From Cladorhizidae sp. MBARI D1340-BT2 (lineage: Eukaryota; Porifera; Demospongiae; Poecilosclerida; Cladorhizidae), in assembly GCA_028752905.1 (NCBI GenBank), contig JAQNBH010000012.1, positions 24,685,816 through 24,749,815 of the forward strand: a stretch of DNA of 64,000 bases, in the 5' to 3' direction. Every line of letters starts with the position of its first letter. Position 1 is the stretch's first letter. Under the pieces are notes generated by a model. It was not told where the DNA came from, made no database searches, and saw only the letters and a program-made list of their open reading frames with translations. Both the position numbers and the translations under genes were made by a program. This document shows, piece by piece, positions 24,201 to 36,842 of this stretch.

Positions 24201-27200
24201 GTGCATGTATATATGTAAGTGTGTGTACATGTATATATGTAAGTGTGTGTGCATGTATATATGTAAGTGTGTGTGCATGTATATATGTAAGTGTGTGTAC
24301 ATGTATATATGTAAGTGTGTACATGTATATATGCAAGTGTGTGCATGTATATATGTAAGTGTGTGTGCATGTATATATGTAAGTGTGTGTACATGTATAT
24401 ATGTAAGTGTGTGTACATGTATATATGTAAGTGTGTATGCATGTATATATGTAAGTGTGTGCATGTATATATGTAAGTGTGTGTACATGTATATATGTAA
24501 GTGTGTGCATGTATATATGTAAGTGTGTGTACATGTATATATGTAAGTGTGTGCATGTATATATGTAAGTGTGTGTGCATGTATATATGTAAGTGTGTGT
24601 ACATGTATATATGTAAGTGTGTGTACATGTATATATGTAAGTGTGTGTACATGTATATATGTAAGTGTGTGTGCATGTATATATGTAAGTGTGTGTGCAT
24701 GTATATATGTAAGTGTGTGTACATGTATATATGTAAGTGTGTGTACATGTATATATGTAAGTGTGTGTGCATGTATATATGTAAGTGTGTGTGCATGTAT
24801 ATATGTAAGTGTGTGTACATGTATATATGTAAGTGTGTGTGCATGTATATATGTAAGTGTGTGTGCATGTATATATGTAAGTGTGTGTACATGTATATAT
24901 GTAAGTGTGTGCATGTATATATGTAAGTGTGTGTGCATGTATATATGTAAGTGTGTGCATGTATATATGTAAGTGTGTGTGCATGTATATATGTAAGTGT
25001 GTGCATGTATATATGTAAGTGTGTGTACATGTATATATGTAAGTGTGTGTACATGTATATATGTAAGTGTGTGCATGTATATATGTAAGTGTGTGTGCAT
25101 GTATATATGTAAGTGTGTGTACATGTATATATGTAAGTGTGTGCATGTATATATGTAAGTGTGTGTGCATGTATATATGTAAGTGTGTGCATGTATATAT
25201 GTAAGTGTGTGTGCATGTATATATGTAAGTGTGTGCATGTATATATGTAAGTGTGTGTACATGTATATATGTAAGTGTGTGTGCATGTATATATGTAAGT
25301 GTGTGTACATGTATATATGTAAGTGTGTACATGTATATATGTAAGTGTGTGCATGTATATATGCAAGTGTGTGCATGTATATATGTAAGTGTGTGTGCAT
25401 GTATATATGTAAGTGTGTGTGCATGTATATATGTAAGTGTGTACATGTATATATGCAAGTGTGTGCATGTATATATGTAAGTGTGTGTGCATGTATATAT
25501 GTAAGTGTGTGTACATGTATATATGTAAGTGTGTGTACATGTATATATGTAAGTGTGTGTGCATGTATATATGTAAGTGTGTGTGCATGTATATATGTAA
25601 GTGTGTGTACATGTATATATGTAAGTGTGTGTGCATGTATATATGTAAGTGTGTGTGCATGTATATATGTAAGTGTGTGTACATGTATATATGTAAGTGT
25701 ATGTGCATGTATATATGTAAGTGTGTGTGCATGTATATATGTAAGTGTGTGTACATGTATATATGTAAGTGTGTGCATGTATATATGTAAGTGTGTGTGC
25801 ATGTATATATGTAAGTGTGTGCATGTATATATGTAAGTGTGTGTGCATGTATATATGTAAGTGTGTGCATGTATATATGTAAGTGTGTGTACATGTATAT
25901 ATGTAAGTGTGTGTGCATGTATATATGTAAGTGTGTGTACATGTATATATGTAAGTGTGTACATGTATATATGTAAGTGTGTGCATGTATATATGCAAGT
26001 GTGTGCATGTATATATGTAAGTGTGTGTGCATGTATATATGTAAGTGTGTGTACATGTATATATGTAAGTGTGTGTACATGTATATATGTAAGTGTGTGT
26101 GCATGTATATATGTAAGTGTGTGCATGTATATATGTAAGTGTGTGTGCATGTATATATGTAAGTGTGTGCATGTATATATGTAAGTGTGTGTACATGTAT
26201 ATATGTAAGTGTGTGCATGTATATATGTAAGTGTGTGTGCATGTATATATGTAAGTGTATGTGCATGTATATATGTAAGTGTGTGTGCATGTATATATGT
26301 AAGTGTGTGTACATGTATATATGTAAGTGTGTGCATGTATATATGTAAGTGTGTGTGCATGTATATATGTAAGTGTGTGCATGTATATATGTAAGTGTGT
26401 GTGCATGTATATATGTAAGTGTGTGCATGTATATATGTAAGTGTGTGTACATGTATATATGTAAGTGTGTGTGCATGTATATATGTAAGTGTGTGTACAT
26501 GTATATATGTAAGTGTGTACATGTATATATGTAAGTGTGTGCATGTATATATGCAAGTGTGTGCATGTATATATGTAAGTGTGTGTGCATGTATATATGT
26601 AAGTGTGTGTACATGTATATATGTAAGTGTGTGTACATGTATATATGTAAGTGTGTGTGCATGTATATATGTAAGTGTGTGTGCATGTATATATGTAAGT
26701 GTGTGCATGTATATATGTAAGTGTGTGTGCATGTATATATGCAAGTGTGTGCATGTATATATGTAAGTGTGTGCATGTATATATGTAAGTGTGTGTGCAT
26801 GTATATATGCAAGTGTGTGCATGTATATATGTAAGTGTGTGTGCATGTATATATGTAAGTGTGTGTACATGTATATATGTAAGGTGTGTGTACATGTATA
26901 TATGTAAGTGTGTGTGCATGTATATATGTAAGTGTGTGTGCATGTATATATGTAAGTGTGTGCATGTATATATGTAAGTGTGTGTACATGTATATATGTA
27001 AGTGTGTGCATGTATATATGTAAGTGTGTGGTGCATGTATATATGTAAGTGTGTGTGCATGTATATATGTAAGTGTGTGTACATGTATATATGTAAGTGT
27101 GTGCATGTATATATGTAAGTGTGTGTGCATGTATATATGTAAGTGTGTGTGCATGTATATATGTAAGTGTGTGTGCATGTATATATGTAAGTGTGTGTGC

Positions 27201-30200
27201 ATGTATATATGTAAGTGTGTGTGCATGTATATATGTAAGTGTGTGTGCATGTATATATGTAAGTTGATGTGCATGTATATATGTAAGTGTGTGTGCATGT
27301 ATATATGTAAGTGTGTGTGCATGTATATATGTAAGTGTGTGTGCATGTATATATGTAAGTGTGTGTACATGTATATATGTAAGTGTGTACATGTTATATA
27401 TGTAAGTGTGTGTGCATGTATATATGTAAGTGTGTGTGCATGTATATATGTAAGTGTGTGTACATGTATATATGTAAGTGTGTGTGCATGTATATATGTA
27501 AGTGTGTGTGCATGTATATATGTAAGTGTGTGCATGTATATATGTAAGTGTGTGTGCATGTATATATGTAAGTGTGTGTGCATGTATATATGTAAGTGTG
27601 TGCATGTATATATGTAAGTGTGTGTACATGTATATATGTAAGTGTGTGTGCATGTATATATGTAAGTGTGTGTGCATGTATATATGTAAGTGTGTGCATG
27701 TATATATGTAAGTGTGTGTGCATGTATATATGTAAGTGTGTGTACATGTATATATGTAAGTGTGTGTGCATGTATATATGTAAGTGTGTGTGCATGTATA
27801 TATGTAAGTGTGTGTGCATGTATATATGTAAGTGTGTGTGCATGTATATATGTAAGTGTGTGTGCATGTATATATGTAAGTGTGTGTACATGTATATATG
27901 TAAGTGTGTGTGCATGTATATATGTAAGTGTGTGTGCATGTATATATGTAAGTGTGTGTGCATGTATATATGTAAGTGTGTGTGCATGTATATATGTAAG
28001 TGTGTGTGCATGTATATATGTAAGTGTGTGTGTGCATGTATATATGTAAGTGTGTGTGCATGTATATATGTAAGTGTGTGTGCATGTATATATGTAAGTG
28101 TGTGTGCATGTATATATGTAAGTGTGTGCATGTATATATGTAAGTGTGTGCATGTATATATGTAAGTGTGTACATGTATATATGTAAGTGTGTGTGCATG
28201 TATATATGTAAGTGTGTGTGCATGTATATATGTAAGTGTGTGTGCATGTATATATGTAAGTGTGTGTGCATGTATATATGTAAGTGTGTGTGCATGTATA
28301 TATGTAAGTGTGTGTACATGTATATATGTAAGTGTGTGGCATGTATATATGTAAGTGTGTGCATGTATATATGTAAGTGTGTGTGCATGTATATATGTAA
28401 GTGTGTGTGCATGTATATATGTAAGTGTGTGTGCATGTATATATGTAAGTGTGTGTGCATGTATATATGTAAGTGTGTGCATGTATATATGTAAGTGTGT
28501 ACATGTATATATGTAAGTGTGTGTGCATGTATATATGTAAGTGTGTGTACATGTATATATGTAAGTGTGTGTGCATGTATATATGTAAGTGTGTGTGCAT
28601 GTATATATGTAAGTGTGTGTACATGTATATATGTAAGTGTGTGTGCATGTATATATGTAAGTGTGTGTACATGTATATATGTAAGTGTGTGCATGTATAT
28701 ATGTAAGTGTGTGTGCATGTATATATGTAAGTGTGTGTACATGTATATATGTAAGTGTGTGTGCATGTATATATGTAAGTGTGTGTACATGTATATATGT
28801 AAGTGTGTGCATGTATATATGTAAGTGTGTGTACATGTATATATGTAAGTGTGTGCATGTATATATGAAGTGTGTGTGCATGTATATATGTAAGTGTGTG
28901 TGCATGTATATATGTAAGTGTGTGTGCATGTATATATGTAAGTGTGTGCATGTATATATGTAAGTGTGTGGCATGTATATATGTAAGTGTGTGTGCATGT
29001 ATATATGTAAGTGTGTGTACATGTATATATGTAAGTGTGTGTGCATGTATATATGTAAGTGTGTGTACATGTATATATGTAAGTGTGTGCATGTATATAT
29101 GTAAGTGTGTGCATGTATATATGTAAGTGTGTGTGCATGTATATATGTAAGTGTGTGTACATGTATATATGTAAGTGTGTGTGCATGTATATATGTAAGT
29201 GTGTGTACATGTATATATGTAAGTGTGTGTGCATGTATATATGTAAGTGTGTGTACATGTATATATGTAAGTGTGTGTGCATGTATATATGTAAGTGTGT
29301 GCATGTATATATGTAAGTGTGTGTGCATGTATATATGTAAGTGTGTACATGTATATATGTAAGTGTGTGTTCATGTATATATGTAAGTGTGTATGCATGT
29401 ATATATGTAAGTGTGTGTACATGTATATATGTAAGTGTGTGTACATGTATATATGTAAGTGTGTGCACATGTATATATGTAAGTGTGTGCATGTATATAT
29501 GTAAGTGTGTGTACATGTATATATGTAAGTGTGTGCATGTATATATGTAAGTGTGTGTACATGTATATATGTAAGTGTGTGCATGTATATATGTAAGTGT
29601 GTGTGCATGTATATATGTAAGTGTGTGTGCATGTATATATGTAAGTGTGTGTACATGTATATATGTAAGTGTGTGTGCATGTATATATGTAAGTGTGTGT
29701 ACATGTATATATGTAAGTGTGTGCATGTATATATGTAAGTGTGTGTGCATGTATATATGTAAGTGTGTGTACATGTATATATGTAAGTGTGTGTACATGT
29801 ATATATGTAAGTGTGTGTGCATGTATATATGTAAGTGTGTGTGCATGTATATATGTAAGTGTGTGCATGTATATATGTAAGTGTGTGTACATGTATATAT
29901 GTAAGTGTGTGTGCATGTATATATGTAAGTGTGTGCATGTATATATGTAAGTGTGTGTGCATGTATATATGTAAGTGTGTGTACATGTATATATGTAAGT
30001 GTGTGTGCATGTATATATGTAAGTGTGTGCATGTATATATGTAAGTGTGTGTGCATGTATATATGTAAGTGTGTGTACATGTATATATGTAAGTGTGTGC
30101 ATGTATATATGTAAGTGTGTGTGCATGTATATATGTAAGTGTGTGTACATGTATATATGTAAGTGTGTGTGCATGTATATATGTAAGTGTGTGTGCATGT

Positions 30201-33200
30201 ATATATGTAAGTGTGTGCATGTATATATGTAAGTGTGTGTACATGTATATATGTAAGTGTGTGCATGTATATATGTAAGTGTGTGTGCATGTATATATGT
30301 AAGTGTGTGTGCATGTATATATGTAAGTGTGTGTACATGTATATATGTAAGTGTGTGTGCATGTATATATGTAAGTGTGTGTACATGTATATATGTAAGT
30401 GTGTGTTCATGTATATATGTAAGTGTGTGTACATGTATATATGTAAGTGTGTGTGCATGTATATATGTAAGTGTGTGCATGTATATATGTAAGTGTGTGC
30501 ATGTATATATGTAAGTGTGTGCATGTATATATGTAAGTGTGTGTACATGTATATATGTAAGTGTGTGCATGTATATATGTAAGTGTGTGCATGTATATAT
30601 GTAAGTGTGTGTACATGTATATATGTAAGTGTGTGTGCATGTATATATGTAAGTGTGTGTACATGTATATATGTAAGTGTGTACATGTATATATGCAAGT
30701 GTGTGCATGTATATATGTAAGTGTGTGCATGTATATATGTAAGTGTGTGCATGTATATATGTAAGTGTGTGTGCATGTATATATGTAAGTGTGTGCATGT
30801 ATATATGTAAGTGTGTGTACATGTATATATGTAAGTGTGTGTGCATGTATATATGTAAGTGTGTGTACATGTATATATGTAAGTGTGTGTACATGTATAT
30901 ATGTAAGTGTGTGCATGTATATATGTAAGTGTGTGTACATGTATATATGTAAGTGTGTGCATGTATATATGTAAGTGTGTGTACATGTATATATGTAAGT
31001 GTGTGCATGTATATATGCAAGTGTGTGCATGTATATATGTAAGTGTGTGCATGTATATATGTAAGTGTGTGTACATGTATATATGCAAGTGTGTGCATGT
31101 ATATATGTAAGTGTGTGCATGTATATATGTAAGTGTGTGCATGTATATATGTAAGTGTGTGTGCATGTATATATGTAAGTGTGTGCATGTATATATGCAA
31201 GTGTGTGCATGTATATATGTAAGTGTGTGCATGTATATATGTAAGTGTGTGTACATGTATATATGTAAGTGTGTGTACATGTATATATGTAAGTGTGTGC
31301 ATGTATATATGTAAGTGTGTGTACATGTATATATGTAAGTGTGTGCATGTATATATGTAAGTGTGTGTACATGTATATATGTAAGTGTGTGCATGTATAT
31401 ATGTAAGTGTGTGTGCATGTATATATGTAAGTGTGTGTACATGTATATATGTAAGTGTGTGCATGTATATATGTAAGTGTGTGTACATGTATATATGTAA
31501 GTGTGTGCATGTATATATGTAAGTGTGTGTGCATGTATATATGTAAGTGTGTGCATGTATATATGTAAGTGTGTGTGCATGTATATATGTAAGTGTGTGC
31601 ATGTATATATGTAAGTGTGTGTGCATGTATATATGTAAGTGTGTGCATGTATATATGTAAGTGCGTGTGCATGTATATATGTAAGTGTGTGTGCATGTAT
31701 ATATGTAAGTGTGTGTGCATGTATATATGTAAGTGTGTACATGTATATATGTAAGTGTGTGCATGTATATATGTAAGTGTGTGTACATGTATATATGTAA
31801 GTGTGTGTGCATGTATATATGTAAGTGTGTGTACATGTATGTATGTAAGTGTGTGTACATGTATATATGTAAGTGTGTGCATGTATATATGTAAGTGTGT
31901 GTACATGTATATATGTAAGTGTGTGTGCATGTATATATGTAAGTGTGTGTGCATGTATATATGTAAGTGTGTGCATGTATATATGTAAGTGCATGTGCAT
32001 GTATATATGTAAGTGTGTGCATGTATATATGTAAGTGTGTGTGCATGTATATATGTAAGTGTGTGTACATGTATATATGTAAGTGCATGTGCATGTATAT
32101 ATGTAAGTGTGTGTGCATGTATATATGTAAGTGTGTGTACATGTATGTATGTAAGTGTGTGTGCATGTATATATGTAAGTGTGTGTACATGTATATATGT
32201 AAGTGTGTGTACATGTATGTATGTAAGTGTGTGTGCATGTATATATGTAAGTGTGTGTACATGTATGTATGTAAGTGTGTGTGCATGTATATATGTAAGT
32301 GTGTGTGCATGTATATATGTAAGTGTGTACATGTATATATGTAAGTGTGTGCATGTATATATGTAAGTGTGTGTACATGTATATATGTAAGTGTGTGTGC
32401 ATGTATATATGTAAGTGTGTGTACATGTATGTATGTAAGTGTGTGTACATGTATATATGTAAGTGTGTGCATGTATATATGTAAGTGTGTGTACATGTAT
32501 ATATGTAAGTGTGTGTGCATGTATATATATAAGTGTGTGTGCATGTATATATGTAAGTGTGTGCATGTATATATGTAAGTGCATGTGCATGTATATATGT
32601 AAGTGTGTGTACATGTATGTATGTAAGTGTGTGTACATGTATATATGTAAGTGTGTGCATGTATATATGTAAGTGTGTGTACATGTATATATGTAAGTGT
32701 GTGTGCATGTATATATGTAAGTGTGTGCATGTATATATGTAAGTGTGTGTGCATGTATATATGTAAGTGTGTGTGCATGTATATATGTAAGTGTGTGCAT
32801 GTATATATGTAAGTGCATGTGCATGTATATATGTAAGTGTGTGCATGTATATATGTAAGTGTGTGTGCATGTATATATGTAAGTGTGTGTGCATGTATAT
32901 ATGTAAGTGTGTGTACATGTATGTATGTAAGTGTGTGTGCATGTATATATGTAAGTGTGTGTACATGTATATATGTAAGTGTGTGTACATGTATGTATGT
33001 AAGTGTGTGTGCATGTATATATGTAAGTGTGTGTGCATGTATATATGTAAGTGTGTGCATGTATATATGTAAGTGTGTGTACATGTATATATGTAAGTGT
33101 GTGTGCATGTATATATGTAAGTGTGTGTGCATGTATATATGTAAGTGTGTGCATGTATATATGTAAGTGCATGTGCATGTATATATGTAAGTGTGTGCAT

Positions 33201-33563
33201 GTATATATGTAAGTGTGTGTGCATGTATATATGTAAGTGTGTGTACATGTATATATGTAAGTGCATGTGCATGTATATATATAAGTGTGTGCATGTATAT
33301 ATGTAAGTGCATGTGCATGTATATATGTAAGTGTGTGCATGTATATATGTAAGTGTGTGTGCATGTATATATGTAAGTGTGTGTACATGTATATATGTAA
33401 GTGTGTGTACATGTATATATGTAAGTGTGTGCATGTATATATGTAAGTGTGCACATGTATATATGTAAGTGTGCACATGTATATATGTAAATGTATATAA
33501 AGTATGTAAGTGTGTCAGCATGTATATATGCAAGTTTGTGTGCATGTGTATATGTAAGTGTGT
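21222..33563. repeat. Giant minisatellite: 22/24-bp TGTAAGTGTGTG(TG)RCATGTATATA units, ~530 copies
   Basis: About 12.3 kb consist almost wholly of two interchangeable units, 24 bp (TGTAAGTGTGTGTGCATGTA + TATA) and 22 bp (one TG less), each with GCATG or ACATG. Because 22 and 24 shift frame differently and no frame holds a stop, all three minus-strand frames stay open for thousands of codons; these are artefacts. Rarer variants are spatially clustered: GCAAG for GTAAG (for example near 21687, 22455, 25995, 26553), and GTATGTATG and AAGTGCATGTG only at about 31660-33310. Single-base indels cluster around 26880-28970. The array occupies the intron between exons 12 and 13. Confidence 0.97.
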
Positions 33564-33744
33564 GATGAGTTGATGTTTGCTATAATGCATAGATTCATGT
33601 AAGCACTTATCACTGACCATATTTTGATGCACATGTATAATGAACTTTTCTTTGTCTTCTAAGGTCCCATGCGAATGGTGTCACATGTCTGTCACATGCA
33701 CTGAGCTACGAGGCTGACGCATGCTGCATGCATATCTCATGTGA

Positions 33745-33948
33745 ATGGCATCTGTGGAGTGCATGGCAGTGAGGACTTGACACACATAAAGTGCACCATG
33801 GCTGCTGACCAGGGTAAAGGCATTGCTCTGCAGGCCAAGCCTGTCCTGAGCATAGAGAGAGAGCTGCCTTCAAGACAGGGAGGAGAGGAGAGAACAGCTT
33901 AGAGGAGTAGGACAAACAATAGAAGCCCTGGCGACCTGCTGGGTTCAC
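33745..33948 (-). pseudogene. NPEPPS: Aminopeptidase exon 12 (frameshifted)
   Basis: After the TTGCAG acceptor, the frame reads VNPAGRQGFYCLSYSSKL, then SPLLPVLKAALSL. At about 33850 the match moves to another frame: DRLGLQSNAFTLVSSHGA, then YVCQVLTAM. NPEPPS has G.VGFYR.QYS, LLP.I, DRLGLQND.F.L and VL..M at the same spacing. The shift equals two missing bases. The donor was not identified, so the low-coordinate boundary is approximate. Confidence 0.75.
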
Positions 33949-34054
33949 CTGCAACCATGGGGCAGTGTGTGAATATGCAAATAATAAATTATCAAATCCA
34001 GTTTATGCTGATAGCTTGGCATATATACACACTCCCCTGCACCCACGTACACAC

Positions 34055-34182
34055 CAGTATGTAATCCTCTGGCCACACTCCTTCCACAGTCACTGTCATT
34101 CCTTCCAAAACAAACTTCACAGCCTCAGGGTTGCACTTGGTTGCTAAGGTAATAGGAACCTTCCAACACATGGAACCAAAAT
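34055..34182 (-). pseudogene. NPEPPS: Aminopeptidase exon 11
   Basis: This 128-nt exon is open in the expected phase (TTCCAG acceptor, GTGTGT donor). It encodes FGSMCWKVPITLATKCNP, then FVLEGMTVTVEGVWPEDYIL. It corresponds to the beta-sandwich domain III stretch (W.VPI....P......L......V.L..V.PD.WV). No frameshift was seen in this exon. Confidence 0.75.
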
Positions 34183-34484
34183 CTGGAATGAAAAACACTG
34201 CACGTGAAACACATGAAATCAGTTAACACAGAAAGTAGTGTTGCCAAATACATAAGAACCCCTTTACCCAATGTGAAGACACTCGCCTTGATCTGTTAAC
34301 CCCTTACCTAAAATGATGGTCCCATACATAGTTGTGGTGACCTTTACCTGTTTGAGTGGTATGATTGCTCCTTGTAATTCAGCAGTAAATTAATATTACT
34401 TGGGAAAAAGTGATATAAATATAAAAGGCACTGCACCCATATAGAGTGGTTGAAGGAGTATAGATTCCGCACACCTCACTCTAT
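34183..34484. other. Intron 10 sequence, no gene seen
   Basis: Intronic, unremarkable AT-rich sequence. Confidence 0.4.
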
Positions 34485-34735
34485 AAACTTGATATATAGC
34501 TCAAAAGATAACATGCTCTTATTTTGATCTATAAAATGTTGCTTAGGTATAACTATGCCAACGTTACCTGCAGCTGAAGTGGGGGACTGCAAAATCTGCA
34601 GGTGGGAATTTGCTGCAATTATGGCTTCTGATTGGACAGTACTTATATAGCCAGCTGAAATTGGAATCTGTGGCCAGACCTACTCTACTGGGGTCGAGTG
34701 TTTTCAGTAGACACTAAAACATCGAGGTGTTGAAG
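34485..34735 (+). repeat. Solo arm of the 12530-13565 repeat family
   Basis: Diverged copy of the foldback arm: CTTGATATATAGCTCAAAAG, TAGGTATAACTATGCCAA, and GAGTGTTTTCAGTAGACACT at its end. It abuts the 70-bp tandem array. Confidence 0.6.
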
Positions 34736-35205
34736 GGTAGGTGCTGACAACCATGTGCCTAAACCAGCATACACGTAGGCACTAAGACATGATGAGGTGG
34801 TCAAGTGTGGGTGCTGACAACCATGTGCCTACACCAGCATACACGTAGACACTAAGACATGATGAGGTGGTCAAGTGTGGGTGCTGACAACCATGTGCCT
34901 ACACCAGCATACACGTAGGCACTAAGACATGATGAGGTGGTCAAGTGTGGGTACTGACAACCATGTGCCTATAAGAGCATACACGTAGGCACTAAGACAT
35001 GATGAGGTGGTCTAGTGTGGGTGCTGACAACCATGTGCCTACACCAGCATACACATAGGCACTAAGACATGATGAGGTGGTCAAGTGTGGGTGCTGACAA
35101 CCATGTGCCTACACCAGCATACACATAGGCACTAAGACATGATGAGGTGATCAAGTGTGGGTGCTGACAACCATGTGCCCACACCAGCATACGCGTAGAC
35201 ACTAA
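34736..35205 (+). repeat. 70-bp tandem array, left portion (~6.7 copies)
   Basis: The unit contains GTGCTGACAACCATGTGCCT, ACACCAGCATACACGTAG and CACTAAGACATGATGAGGTGG. The array stops abruptly at ACACTAA where the Harbinger element begins, and resumes at 38838. Confidence 0.9.
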
Positions 35206-35396
35206 AGGCTGGTTCACAACACGACATTGGCCGAGCGGAGCGTTGCATTGCATTGCATTGTTGCATTGCGTTGCGTTTGTCGGTTCACAACATAATTAAC
35301 GCAACGCTCCGCTCGGCCAGTGTGGTGTGCCAATTGACCTATGACCCTATTCATTTAGAACCGCGCTCAACAAAAGCGACAGCACTGACAACAACA

Positions 35397-35600
35397 ACGA
35401 AGAAGAGTTTGATTTAATCTTGCTATTGACTAGTAGGAGACGAAGAAAGCGGAAGAGAAGGATGTGAGTACGCGCTCGCTGTACCCAGGATGGAGATTAG
35501 AACAATCTCCTACAAGAGATGAGGCTGTCTGACCCCCCCGAGTCATTTCAGATATTTGACGATGTCTAGGGAGAGGTTTGACTCTCTTTTAGCTGAGGTA
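35397..35600 (+). pseudogene. Harbinger nuclease (HARBI1-like) N-terminal remnant
   Basis: The frame reads EEEFDLILLLTSRRRRKR and, after stops, SHFRYLTMSRERFDSLL. The basic stretch followed by (F)R-Y-(L)-x-M-S-x-E-x-F-D-x-L-L is the N-terminal signature of Harbinger nucleases. Two in-frame stops and the absence of a recognisable DDE core show it is defective. Confidence 0.6.
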
Positions 35601-36249
35601 TGCTTGGTATGCTTTGTATGTGCCATAGTGTAAATAATAAAAGTTACCTAATTATATATATATACCATACCTGACCCATCACAGTCATGACAGCTCTTGC
35701 AGAGCTGATATATTCCCAGGTGAAAGGTTGGCACTCGCTCTGAGATTTCTTGCTACAGGCAACTCACAAGTATAGTGCTAAAAAAATTATAATTTGTTGG
35801 GTCTCTCTGTCATGAAGTATCCTCTATGATTTTTCAGACCTCACTGACCTTCAACTTTCGTACGGGACGATAAACAGTTTGTACCATCGACGAGGAGCCA
35901 TGTACTGGAATGGAGTCCATATCATGTGCTGGAAGCAGCAGAGTTCCACCCCCTCCCCCCCTTTGTACCTTGTTCATTATTAAAGTACAATTGATCTTGA
36001 GGTATTCACAATCCGCTGCTTCCACGAGAGATGCTTCAGGGACTACTTCTCAAGCACACTGGAGAAGCCCCCTGGCAATACAACTATGTTTTAGCATACA
36101 TAAACACACTATGCTTGCTAATAATAAATTGTCTTGTCTAGTAAATATTTTCAACATATCAGTACACAAAATTGGCTTAAAATAATTATTTTACACATTC
36201 ATGATAATTGGTATATAGGTGGCGGGGAATAGGGTTCTTGTGGAATTCA

Positions 36250-36620
36250 ATGTTCACAAATGATGTGTAAAAATGATGACAGAAAACAGTGGCCAACATG
36301 AAATAACCTGCATCACCCTCTTGGGACTCTTCTTCTTCAGTTCCCTTACATACTGATCCCTCAGTGTCTTCCACTTTTTGCAACAGTGTTCTGAGGTTGC
36401 TCCTTCTCCAACCTATCATATCAATATGTGGATAATTGTCACTCGATAGAAACTAGTTGTAGCTAGGTATAGCTAGGCCATTCTTTATATAGCTAGTTAT
36501 AGCTAGGCCATTCTTTATATAGCTAGTTATAGCTAGGCCATTCTATAGCTAGACCATTCTTACCTGACTTGCCACTGACTTCCAGTCACCTACAAACGGG
36601 AAGCTGCAACTTTTCTTCAT
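36250..36620 (-). pseudogene. Harbinger accessory MADF/Myb-like DNA-binding protein remnant
   Basis: Minus-strand exon 36620-36564 starts at ATG and ends SFPFVGDWKSVASQ before a GTAAGA donor. A second block (36420-36250) contains CKKWKTLRDQYVREL-KKKSPKR. The W-K-x-L-R-D-x-Y-x-R-E pattern is the core of MADF/Myb-like domains that partner Harbinger transposases. A frameshift precedes this motif. It lies divergent to the nuclease fragment, as in autonomous Harbinger elements. Confidence 0.6.
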
Positions 36621-36842
36621 CAATGGCACCGCTAAACTGCAGGTCAGCGGCACGTGATAGATTATAGCTTTCTGATTGGTCCGATGCTGCGTTTCAGACG
36701 CTGGATTAGAACTTTTTTCTAATCGAGAATACAGCTCCGTCGCGTTGCGCTCCGTTGCGTTTGAGGTTCACAACACCACGCAACGTCACGCTCGGACGCA
36801 ACGCAACGCTCCGCTCGGCCAATGTCGTGTTGTGAACCAGCC

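Noticed and set aside
21138..33632. A 4,164-codon minus-strand open frame and others of 3,014, 1,973, 1,361 and 1,023 codons
   Set aside because: They are translations of the 22/24-bp array. All frames are open because the unit lacks stops; the product is endless HLHIYMHT/TYIHAH and there is no conserved flank.
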